5,101 nucleotides of DNA. Source: Bacteroidales bacterium GP1. GTDB taxonomy: Bacteria; Bacteroidota; Bacteroidia; Bacteroidales; Muribaculaceae. Of this stretch, positions 1 through 5,101 are shown piece by piece. The position numbers were made by a program, and so were the translations under genes. The notes below the pieces were generated by a model. That model saw only the letters and a list, made by a program, of their open reading frames with translations, did not search any database and was not told the DNA's origin. Within the stretch, counting starts at the first letter, position 1; every line of letters starts with the position of its first letter. Location of the stretch: assembly GCA_001701105.1 (NCBI GenBank), contig DAAI01000004.1, positions 121,911 to 127,011 of the forward strand. Direction: 5' to 3'.

Positions 1-842
1 TTCGCAGGAATGCCGAGTTTATGGCATTCTATCTCCAGATCCAGCATGAAGGCCTCAACGCGGCTCGGAATGGATCCGAAATAATGATCATCGAGCTGCT
101 GATTCTTCGCACTTTCATGCCCCATTAGGGTGCGTCCGGTCATCACAAGGTCGGGACGCGCTGAATATAATGCCTCGTCTACGAGGAAATATTCCTGCTC
201 CCACCCGAGATTTGCCTGCACATGCTTTACTTCCGGATTGAAAAGATTCACAACTCTTGTGGCAGCCTTATCGATGCTGTTCAATGCACGCAGAAGGGGC
301 GTCTTGTAATCCAGGCTCTCGCCTGTGTAAGAGATGAATACGGTCGGAATGCATAGAGTGTCGCCCGAGATGAAAGCCGGCGATGAAATATCCCATGCGG
401 AATATCCGCGGGCCTCGAAGGTGTTGCGGATTCCACCTGAAGGGAAACTGGAGGCGTCAGGCTCCTGCTGAACGAGGAGCTTCCCCGTGAATTTTTCTAT
501 CACTCCCCCTTTGCCGTCGTGCTCGATAAACGCATCGTGCTTCTCGGCAGTGGTCCCTGTAAGCGGATGAAACCAATGGGTATAACGACGCGCGCCATTT
601 TCAAGAGCCCAGCGCTTCATTCCATCTGCTACGCTGTTGGCGAGCTGACGACCCAGTGGCTTGCGATTGTCGATGGCATCGACAAGCGCATCATACGTCT
701 CTCTTGGAAGATACTCGAACATCTTCTGACGATTGAACACCTGCTTGGCGTAATAACGGTCAACTCTCTCGGCAGGAACTTCCACTGCTACAGCTTTGCG
801 GCTTGTGGCTTCCAGCACACTCTTTACTCTTAAATTCGACAT
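1..842 (-). CDS. glnN: Glutamine synthetase type III (GSIII), N-terminal part, cut by window edge
   Basis: This gene encodes the ATP-dependent cytoplasmic enzyme that joins ammonia to glutamate to make glutamine. Only the first 280 codons lie in the window; the family is usually somewhat over 700 residues, so the ATP-binding and C-terminal parts are beyond the left edge. The translation begins MSNLRVKSVLEATSRKAV. It carries blocks typical of GSIII rather than GSI or GSII: THWFHPLTGTTAEKHD at residues 88-103, EPDASSFPSGGIRNTFEARG near 127-146, and YSAWDISSPAF at 147-157. EQEYF at 215-219 is the expected ExE metal-binding pair (E215, E217), and GSIPSRVEAF lies near 256-265. The ATG at 842-840 is chosen because the family N-terminus begins here and it follows the dapL stop by only 15 nt. 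No Shine-Dalgarno sequence and no TAnnTTTG box are seen in the short gap, so expression probably depends on read-through from dapF-dapL. The family assignment is secure; the missing two thirds cannot be checked here. Confidence 0.95.
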   Translation of the reverse strand, partial: MSNLRVKSVLEATSRKAVAVEVPAERVDRYYAKQVFNRQKMFEYLPRETYDALVDAIDNRKPLGRQLANSVADGMKRWALENGARRYTHWFHPLTGTTAEKHDAFIEHDGKGGVIEKFTGKLLVQQEPDASSFPSGGIRNTFEARGYSAWDISSPAFISGDTLCIPTVFISYTGESLDYKTPLLRALNSIDKAATRVVNLFNPEVKHVQANLGWEQEYFLVDEALYSARPDLVMTGRTLMGHESAKNQQLDDHYFGSIPSRVEAFMLDLEIECHKLGIPA

Positions 843-857
843 AATTTGTATATTTTA

Positions 858-2129
858 TTAATTTTCAGTAACACGGTTGCCCGCTTGGACTTCCGTGCTG
901 ATTGTCTGTTTCATTTTCCTTATGCGCTCCATGGCTTCGATAGTTTTCTGCCGCGTATTGAAGCCTGTGAAGCGGACAAAACCCTCTCCGAGCGAACCGA
1001 ATCCGACTCCCGGAGTACAACTGATATGGGCTTCCTGAAGCAGCCTCGTAAAAAATTCCCACGACCCCGCGTCCGACTTACTTTTTACCCAGACGTAAGG
1101 GGAATTTATTCCCCCATATACTATATACCCGGCATTCTGAAGAGCCTCCCGGATAATACGGGCATTTTCAAGATAATAGTCCACATTCGACTGGACTTGC
1201 CTCTGACCTTCTGCCGAATATAATGCTTCAGCTCCACGTTGCACGATATATCCGGCGCCGTTAAATTTCGTTGTCTGGCGACGCAGCCATAGCTTACGCA
1301 TTTGAATTTTATTGCCTCCCCGATCAAAACCATATACCGATGATGGAACTACGGTATATCCACACCTCAATCCGGTGAAGCCTGCGGTCTTGGAATAGCT
1401 TCGCACCTCGATCGCCACTTTCTCCGCGCCCGGTATTTCATAAACGCTTCGCGGAATATCATTTTCCGTCACATATGCGCAATAGGCCGAATCATAGATA
1501 ATCACGGCCTGATACATTAGCGCATAATTCACCCATGCTTCAAGCTCGGAGCGTGTAAAAGCCACTCCAGTGGGATTGGCCGGAGAGCAAAGAAATATCA
1601 CATCCGCACGCTCAGCCGGGGGCGTAGGCTTAAAGCCATTTTCCTCCGTGCAATCAAGGTAAACGAAATTACTCCATTTGCCGTCGGTCAATTCTCCACC
1701 GCGGCCATCGATCACATTAGCATCGACATAGACCGGGTACCCGGGATTACTCACAGCTATAATACTCTCGGAATCATATATATCGCCGATGTTTCCGAGA
1801 TCGCTTTTCGCTCCGTCGCTGATAAATATATCATCGGGAGATATGTTGATGCCATAATGGGCATAGTCTCCACGGGCCACGGCCTCACGCAAGAACGGAT
1901 AACCCTGCTCAGGTCCGTAACCATGGAACGCATCGCTTGTGCCCAGTTCATCAATAGCCATGTGCATGGCCTTTAAAGCCTCCTGCGGAACCGGTAGGGT
2001 GACATCCCCTATATCCATCCTGATAATATCCGCTTCCGGATTGCTTTCCTTATATTCCCTTATCCTACTGGCTACTGTAGAAAACAGATAAAATTCAGGG
2101 AGTTTTGTGAAATTATCATTTATCAGCAT
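858..2129 (-). CDS. dapL: LL-diaminopimelate aminotransferase (PLP-dependent)
   Basis: This enzyme transfers an amino group from glutamate to tetrahydrodipicolinate, giving LL-diaminopimelate in one step and bypassing the succinylase/acetylase route of lysine and peptidoglycan synthesis. The protein is 423 residues from the chosen start, close to the usual length of about 410. Fold type I aminotransferase motifs appear in order: GDVTLPVP (41-48), HGYGPEQGY (69-77), SDGAKSDLGNIGD (104-116), NPGYPVYVD (128-136), SPANPTG (182-188), YDSAY (212-216), SYSKTAGFTGLRCGY (244-258, PLP lysine K247), RRQTTKFNG (284-292), and a C-terminal GFVRFTGF with the carboxylate-binding Arg near 386. RRQTTKFNG and HGYGPEQGY are characteristic of DapL rather than other aspartate aminotransferases. 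The reading frame stays open upstream to a GTG at 2171, but ATG at 2129-2127 (MLINDNFTKLPEFYLF) matches the family N-terminus. It overlaps the dapF 3' end by 14 nt, suggesting translational coupling. A short polar C-terminal tail of about 15 residues follows the last conserved helix. Confidence 0.95.
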   Translation of the reverse strand: MLINDNFTKLPEFYLFSTVASRIREYKESNPEADIIRMDIGDVTLPVPQEALKAMHMAIDELGTSDAFHGYGPEQGYPFLREAVARGDYAHYGINISPDDIFISDGAKSDLGNIGDIYDSESIIAVSNPGYPVYVDANVIDGRGGELTDGKWSNFVYLDCTEENGFKPTPPAERADVIFLCSPANPTGVAFTRSELEAWVNYALMYQAVIIYDSAYCAYVTENDIPRSVYEIPGAEKVAIEVRSYSKTAGFTGLRCGYTVVPSSVYGFDRGGNKIQMRKLWLRRQTTKFNGAGYIVQRGAEALYSAEGQRQVQSNVDYYLENARIIREALQNAGYIVYGGINSPYVWVKSKSDAGSWEFFTRLLQEAHISCTPGVGFGSLGEGFVRFTGFNTRQKTIEAMERIRKMKQTISTEVQAGNRVTEN

Positions 2130-3009
2130 ATAGCGATCCCTTCTTTTTAGGGCGGTAAAATACTCCGTCACATATAAATTCGGCCGGTCCGGTCATAAAT
2201 ACATGGTTTGATTCCTCATCCCAATGGATACGCAGGATTCCGCCTGTCAGGATAAGGTTGACTGTCCGGTGTGCCAAGCCATTGAGTACGGCAGCGACAG
2301 CGGTTGCACACGCTCCGGTGCCGCAGGCAAGAGTCTCTCCCGTGCCTCTTTCCCATACACGCATTTCAATATTCTCATTGTCGACCACCCGGGCGCACTC
2401 TATATTGGCCTTGCGTGGGAAAATATCGGCCACTTCAAGCATACGGCCGTCCCCAACTACCATCGAATCAGTAATCAGGTCGGTAAAAACGACAGCATGG
2501 GGATTTCCCATGCTGACAGCGGTAATTCTGTATATCTTATTGTTGACCTTTACAGGCTCATCTATCATGCAATTTTGGTTCTTACTCTTTACAGGGATGA
2601 GTTCAGGGGATAATTCGGGGGTACCCATATCAACAGTTACCTCTTTCACCCTTTTGTCCTCCACTTTTATGTAGAGAGTCTTAATGCCTGCTTTCGTCTC
2701 AAGAGTAATCGTGGATTCATGCGTCAAATGCCTGTCGAATACATATTTGGCAATACATCTGCTTGCATTGCCACACATCTCCGCTTCCGAACCGTCGGCA
2801 TTAAACATCCGCATTCTGAAATCGGCCGTATCCGAAGGCAGAATCACTACGAGTCCATCCGCACCGATTCCGAAATGAGGATCGCTCATTTCTTTAGCCA
2901 AGGCCTCGTAATCCATGAAAGGTTGCTGAAAGCCATTGATGTATATGTAATCATTACCGGCTCCGTGCATCTTTGTAAATCGCACTCCTTCAGAGTCGGA
3001 AGATTCCAT
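2116..3009 (-). CDS. dapF: Diaminopimelate epimerase
   Basis: This cofactor-independent epimerase converts LL-diaminopimelate, the product of the adjacent dapL, to meso-diaminopimelate for peptidoglycan cross-links and lysine synthesis. The protein is 297 residues from the chosen ATG, slightly longer than the usual 270-285. Visible motifs are KMHGAGNDY (13-21), GIGADGL (47-53), MFNADGSEAEMCGNASRC (68-85) with the first catalytic Cys at 79, VSMGNPH (165-171), and GTGETLACGTGAC (222-234) with the second catalytic Cys at 229. All are intact, so it should be active. The frame is open upstream to 3129 through a TTG codon, but the promoter at 3075-3106 lies inside that extension and excludes it. 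Two ATGs remain, at 3030 and 3009. The second is preferred because the family begins a few residues before FTKMHG and A/T-rich sequence precedes it. The last codons, ending LYADK, are shared out of frame with the dapL start. Confidence 0.95.
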   Translation of the reverse strand: MESSDSEGVRFTKMHGAGNDYIYINGFQQPFMDYEALAKEMSDPHFGIGADGLVVILPSDTADFRMRMFNADGSEAEMCGNASRCIAKYVFDRHLTHESTITLETKAGIKTLYIKVEDKRVKEVTVDMGTPELSPELIPVKSKNQNCMIDEPVKVNNKIYRITAVSMGNPHAVVFTDLITDSMVVGDGRMLEVADIFPRKANIECARVVDNENIEMRVWERGTGETLACGTGACATAVAAVLNGLAHRTVNLILTGGILRIHWDEESNHVFMTGPAEFICDGVFYRPKKKGSLYADK

Positions 3010-3033
3010 TAATTTATCATCTAATTGCATTCT

Positions 3034-3071
3034 CAGAGTAATTGAAATCCTGCTTATCAGAGCAATTGAAA
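3034..3071 (-). repeat. Pair of 14-bp imperfect direct repeats around the dapF transcription start
   Basis: CAGAGTAATTGAAA at 3034-3047 and CAGAGCAATTGAAA at 3058-3071 (plus-strand reading) differ at one base and start 24 bp apart. They lie just downstream of the dapF -7 element, with the upstream copy expected to cover the transcription start and the other in the 5' untranslated region. A pair of similar sites at this position could bind a repressor. They could equally be a chance or slipped duplication, since no known operator is recognised. Confidence 0.6.
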
Positions 3072-3074
3072 GCG

Positions 3075-3106
3075 CAAAATTACAAAAACTCCCCGATTCC
3101 TGCAAA
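3075..3106 (-). promoter_or_regulatory. Bacteroidetes-type promoter for dapF-dapL-glnN
   Basis: Read on the minus strand, a -33 element TTTG at 3106-3103 is followed after 20 bp by a -7 element TAATTTTG at 3082-3075. This matches the Bacteroidetes sigma-ABfr consensus TTTG-N19-21-TAnnTTTG exactly. Transcription should begin about 5-8 nt beyond the -7 box, near 3070-3067, giving a leader of roughly 60 nt to the preferred dapF ATG at 3009. It is the only good promoter seen for the three-gene block. Confidence 0.75.
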
Positions 3107-3199
3107 TCCATTTTCAAATGAATCTCCAAGATGAAATATTAGCAATATTATAAAATACGCCTGATATTAATAATGTTTACGGAAGCCTTACGGTTTGGA

Positions 3200-4333
3200 T
3201 TAGAACAGGGCGGTGATGACTTGGTCGGATAGCATTATGCCGGCCGGAGTCAGGATCAGATTATTGCCAATATTTTTCAGTCTTCCTTCGTTGATCTCTT
3301 TCTTTGCAGAATTAATCAGTCGACCCGCTTCGGCAATTCCAAACCTCCGAGCATATTCGGCAATACTTAAGCCGTCGCGCGTGCGCAGGCGTGTCATTAT
3401 CATTTCCTCTGCGAGTTCGCTGTCATCGAGATGTTCATGTGATGTCACAAATGCATTCTCTGCATCCAATATCCGCGGCCCGCTCCAATATTCCATATAT
3501 CTTTTTAGATCCGGCTCATTCCATTTCCGAGTGCGCAAGCCGTCGTAACTGTGCGCTCCGGGTCCGAGACCCAGATAAGCAATTCCCTGCCAATAAGCCG
3601 AATTATGCATGGACCGATAACCAGGCAAGGAATAATTGGAAATTTCATATTGCTCATATCCTGCTGCTGCCAATCGCCCTGATAACATGGTAAACATCGC
3701 TACACTATCATCTTCTGGCAGCTCCGTAATTTTCCCTGCATCCCGCAGTCTTGTCAGAGCCGTCCGTTCTTCATACATCAATGAATAAGCAGAGATATGC
3801 TCCGGACGCATGGCAATGAATCTATCCAGCGTGCCACATAGCGACGTAAGGGTCTGTCCAGGCAATCCAAACATCAGGTCGAGACTGACATTTTCAAAAT
3901 TTCTCCGGATTATTTCATACGCCTTTCTTACCCCTGCCGCGTCGTGCCTGCGCCCGATGGCTGTTAATTCATCATCAACCAGACTCTGTACCCCCATGCT
4001 GACTCTGTCGATGCCTGACGCCCTCCATTCTTTTGCTTTCACTCCCGTGACATCATCAGGATTTACCTCTATCGTAAATTCAGCCGGCTCCCCTTTCTTG
4101 GCGATGATATGCGCTATCGCGGGCTCCAGATCCTTCACGGCAAGAAGCGAAGGGGTTCCTCCTCCTATATAAAGTGTATAGTCTTCACGCCGATGAGCTT
4201 CAGGATGAGCGTTAAATTCTTCTATTACCGCCGATATATACCGGGATACCGGAATTTGTTTTCCTCCAACTGAATAGAAGTCGCAATACACGCATTTACG
4301 CGCACAGAAAGGAATATGAAGATATATATTCAT
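3200..4333 (-). CDS. hemW: HemW-like radical SAM protein (heme chaperone; coproporphyrinogen III oxidase-like)
   Basis: This is a cytoplasmic radical SAM protein of the HemN/HemW family. Established work on HemW relatives supports heme binding and delivery rather than coproporphyrinogen oxidation. The protein is 377 residues, normal for HemW and shorter than true HemN (about 450). The [4Fe-4S] motif is C10-x3-C14-x2-C17 in HIPFCARKCVYCDF. The residue two after C17 is Phe19, whereas HemN has a fourth Cys there, so this is HemW-type. GGGTPSLL (57-64) is the SAM-binding glycine motif. EVNPDD (89-94), GVQSL (114-118) and LDLMFGLPGQT (151-161) are family blocks, HNSAYW (243-248) fits the HNxxYW heme-binding motif, and YLGLGPGAHS (253-262) follows. 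The C-terminal domain ends LTPAGIMLSDQVITALF. The frame opens upstream at a TTG (4357), but ATG 4333-4331 fits the family N-terminus and the TTG lies in a likely -7 element. Many genomes label this gene hemN. It is divergent from the EF-G2 gene. Confidence 0.92.
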   Translation of the reverse strand: MNIYLHIPFCARKCVYCDFYSVGGKQIPVSRYISAVIEEFNAHPEAHRREDYTLYIGGGTPSLLAVKDLEPAIAHIIAKKGEPAEFTIEVNPDDVTGVKAKEWRASGIDRVSMGVQSLVDDELTAIGRRHDAAGVRKAYEIIRRNFENVSLDLMFGLPGQTLTSLCGTLDRFIAMRPEHISAYSLMYEERTALTRLRDAGKITELPEDDSVAMFTMLSGRLAAAGYEQYEISNYSLPGYRSMHNSAYWQGIAYLGLGPGAHSYDGLRTRKWNEPDLKRYMEYWSGPRILDAENAFVTSHEHLDDSELAEEMIMTRLRTRDGLSIAEYARRFGIAEAGRLINSAKKEINEGRLKNIGNNLILTPAGIMLSDQVITALF

Positions 4334-4354
4334 ATCTAAGAAACGGCATTTCTT

Positions 4355-4362
4355 CAAATATA
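4355..4362 (-). promoter_or_regulatory. Probable hemW -7 promoter element
   Basis: On the minus strand, TATATTTG at 4362-4355 fits the Bacteroidetes TAnnTTTG element and lies 21 bp before the hemW ATG, implying a very short leader of about 15 nt. No TTTG is found 19-21 bp upstream, where the sequence is AATA-like, so the -33 half is missing and the promoter may be weak or helped by a regulator. Confidence 0.45.
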
Positions 4363-4394
4363 TGCTTTATAACATAAAAAAGTATTACCCGTTT

Positions 4395-4413
4395 TTTAAT
4401 AATTATTATTAAA
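4395..4413. repeat. 19-bp perfect AT palindrome overlapping the EF-G2 gene -7 element
   Basis: TTTAATAATTATTATTAAA is a perfect inverted repeat with 9-bp arms around one central T. Its right arm overlaps the first four bases of the -7 element at 4410-4417. The position would suit a regulator binding site or an AT-rich easily melted segment. Because the whole stretch is A/T, chance symmetry is more likely than in mixed sequence. Confidence 0.6.
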
Positions 4414-4417
4414 TTTG
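4410..4417 (+). promoter_or_regulatory. Probable -7 promoter element of the EF-G2 gene
   Basis: TAAATTTG at 4410-4417 fits the Bacteroidetes TAnnTTTG element on the plus strand and is the only match between hemW and the EF-G2 start. No TTTG lies 19-21 bp upstream, as the sequence there is ACCCG followed by a T run. Such a promoter without a -33 box is often activator dependent. Transcription would start near 4422-4425, leaving a leader of about 118 nt. Confidence 0.5.
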
Positions 4418-4423
4418 AAGCCG

Positions 4424-4541
4424 ATAAACGAGCGCTTGTCGACCCCGGCCCCTCTCTCCACCCTGTTACTACCCGTGACGTATTAAAAGATGAGGGTCGG
4501 CGTGGCATTATATCGAACTTAAACTTACCAAATAGATATCT
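4424..4541 (+). promoter_or_regulatory. Long C-rich 5' leader of the EF-G2 gene, possibly structured
   Basis: Between the predicted transcription start and the ATG lies about 118 nt unlike the surrounding AT-rich DNA. The stretch 4440-4474 has 20 C and only 4 G in 35 bases. CGACCC at 4440-4445 can pair with GGGTCG at 4494-4499, extendable outward by a T-G wobble and a G-C pair. Inside it, 4465-4469 and 4475-4479 can form a five-pair hairpin with a TACCC loop. An ATG at 4490 opens a 10-codon frame (MRVGVALYRT) ending at 4522, 19 nt before the EF-G2 start. No known riboswitch class is recognised and no U-tract terminator is present. Attenuation or translational control is inference only. Confidence 0.35.
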
Positions 4542-5101
4542 ATGAAGATTTACAAAACCAATGAAATTAAGAACATAGCCCTTCTCGGATCGAAGGGCTC
4601 TGGTAAAACCACACTCGCGGAGTCGATGATCTTCGAGTGTGGAGTAATCAAACGTCGTGGCTCTATTGAAGCCGGCACCACAATGTCCGACTACTTTCCT
4701 GTGGAAAAAGAATATGGCTATTCTGTGTTCTCCACAGTGTTCAACGCAGAGTTCAACGGCAAGAAACTTAATTTCATCGATTGCCCGGGAGCCGACGACT
4801 TCGTCGGCAACGCATATACGGCACTTGGCGTATGCGATATGGGCCTTATCCTCGTAGACGCACAGTATGGCGTGGAGGTAGGCACGCAGAACATTTTCCG
4901 CACTACAGCCAACCTCAAGAAGCCCATCATCTTCGGCATCAACCAGATGGATTCCGAGAAGGCGGACTATGACAACGTGCTTGAGCAACTCCGCGAGACA
5001 TTCGGTCCGCGCGTGGTGCAGATACAGTATCCGCTCGAGTCAGGTCCGAATTTCCATTCGATGATCGACGTGCTCCTCATGAAGAAATATGAATGGGGTC
5101 C
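4542..5101 (+). CDS. fusA2: EF-G paralog (EF-G2 type) with altered GTPase centre, N-terminal part, cut by window edge
   Basis: This is a translational GTPase-fold protein related to elongation factor G, which moves tRNA and mRNA through the ribosome. Only 186 complete codons lie in the window, covering most of the G domain; full proteins are around 700 residues. The G1 P-loop is GSKGSGKT (16-23), unlike the AHIDAGKT of housekeeping EF-G. Switch I has EYGYSV (57-62) where EF-G has ERGITI, so the invariant Thr is Ser61. G3 is DCPGA (80-84), with Ala84 in place of the catalytic His of DTPGH. G4 is NQMD (134-137). AQYGVEVGTQN (107-117) and the GPNFHSMIDVLLMKKYEWG block (168-186) resemble Bacteroides EF-G2, a paralog reported to support translation without GTP hydrolysis and to be needed for gut colonization. 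The ATG at 4542 is the first residue expected for the family (MKIYKTNEIKNIALLG). It diverges from hemW and has a long leader. Assignment to EF-G2 is strong; loss of GTPase activity here is inferred from the residues. Confidence 0.9.
   Translation, partial: MKIYKTNEIKNIALLGSKGSGKTTLAESMIFECGVIKRRGSIEAGTTMSDYFPVEKEYGYSVFSTVFNAEFNGKKLNFIDCPGADDFVGNAYTALGVCDMGLILVDAQYGVEVGTQNIFRTTANLKKPIIFGINQMDSEKADYDNVLEQLRETFGPRVVQIQYPLESGPNFHSMIDVLLMKKYEWG

Noticed and set aside
519..833. Plus-strand open frame of 104 codons opposite the glnN start region
   Set aside because: It is antisense to clearly conserved GSIII sequence and has no recognisable protein features.
846..1223. Plus-strand open frame of 125 codons opposite the dapL 3' end
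   Set aside because: It is a shadow of the dapL coding sequence with no family motif and no promoter.
2224..2674. Two overlapping plus-strand open frames (129 and 138 codons) opposite dapF
   Set aside because: Both mirror the conserved dapF sequence, including its catalytic Cys motif, and neither looks like a protein family.
3126..3170. AT-rich inverted repeat AATATTAGCAATATT downstream of hemW as a terminator
   Set aside because: The stem is six A/T pairs with a three-base loop and no T run on the minus strand; it is too weak to support.
3177..3193. TTACGG repeated at 3177-3182 and 3188-3193 just after hemW, considered as a terminator or operator
   Set aside because: The copies are direct rather than inverted, make no stable hairpin, and are not followed by a U tract; six-base repeats are expected by chance.
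3213..4172. Plus-strand open frames of 100-120 codons opposite hemW
   Set aside because: They are antisense to conserved radical SAM motifs and show no independent evidence of coding.
3200..4333. Annotation as true oxygen-independent coproporphyrinogen III oxidase (HemN)
   Set aside because: The cluster motif is CxxxCxxC followed by DF rather than the HemN CxxxCxxCxC, the protein is short, and an HNxxYW motif is present, all of which favour HemW.
4296..4988. Minus-strand open frame of 230 codons across the hemW/EF-G2 intergenic region and the EF-G2 gene
   Set aside because: It lies antisense to the well-supported EF-G2 coding sequence and through the promoter region, overlaps the hemW start, and its translation shows no recognisable domain.
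1..5101. Mobile element, CRISPR array, tRNA/rRNA or defence system
   Set aside because: No transposase or integrase motifs, terminal repeats, regularly spaced repeats or tRNA-like folds were seen; the genes are all core metabolic or translation genes.

Overview
The window looks like chromosomal DNA from a Bacteroidales bacterium of moderate GC content, of the Bacteroides/Prevotella/Muribaculaceae type. Three things point there. The gene set combines a type III glutamine synthetase, an LL-diaminopimelate aminotransferase (DapL) and an EF-G paralog of the Bacteroides EF-G2 kind. The promoters match the Bacteroidetes TTTG / TAnnTTTG pattern. Starts lack Shine-Dalgarno sequences and have A/T-rich upstream regions. 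The family assignment is inference; a 16S gene or genome-wide comparison would be needed to name the genus.

Layout: five protein-coding genes, two of them cut by the window edges. Reading leftward on the minus strand from about 3009 are dapF (2116-3009), dapL (858-2129, overlapping dapF by 14 nt) and glnN (start at 842, running off the left edge, only 15 nt after dapL). These three look like one operon driven by a good Bacteroidetes promoter at 3075-3106. Also on the minus strand, upstream, is hemW (3200-4333). It is separated from dapF by 190 bp that contain the dapF promoter and no evident terminator. On the plus strand, divergent from hemW, is the N-terminal quarter of an EF-G-like GTPase (from 4542, running off the right edge).

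How the genes work together: DapL transaminates tetrahydrodipicolinate to LL-DAP using glutamate. DapF epimerises LL-DAP to meso-DAP, which is used for peptidoglycan and lysine. GlnN uses glutamate and ammonia to make glutamine. The operon therefore joins the last steps of DAP synthesis to central nitrogen assimilation. HemW is a radical-SAM protein involved in heme handling. The EF-G paralog belongs to a class in which the GTPase centre is altered; here the catalytic histidine of the DxPGH motif is alanine.

The most interesting non-coding part is the 208-bp hemW/EF-G2 intergenic region. It holds two divergent -7 elements without recognisable -33 boxes, a 19-bp perfect AT palindrome abutting the EF-G2 -7 element, and a roughly 118-nt leader with a C-rich, G-poor tract, possible long-range pairing and a possible 10-codon leader ORF. 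No mobile element, CRISPR array, tRNA, rRNA or defence system is visible. Apart from the EF-G2 control region, this is an ordinary core-genome segment.
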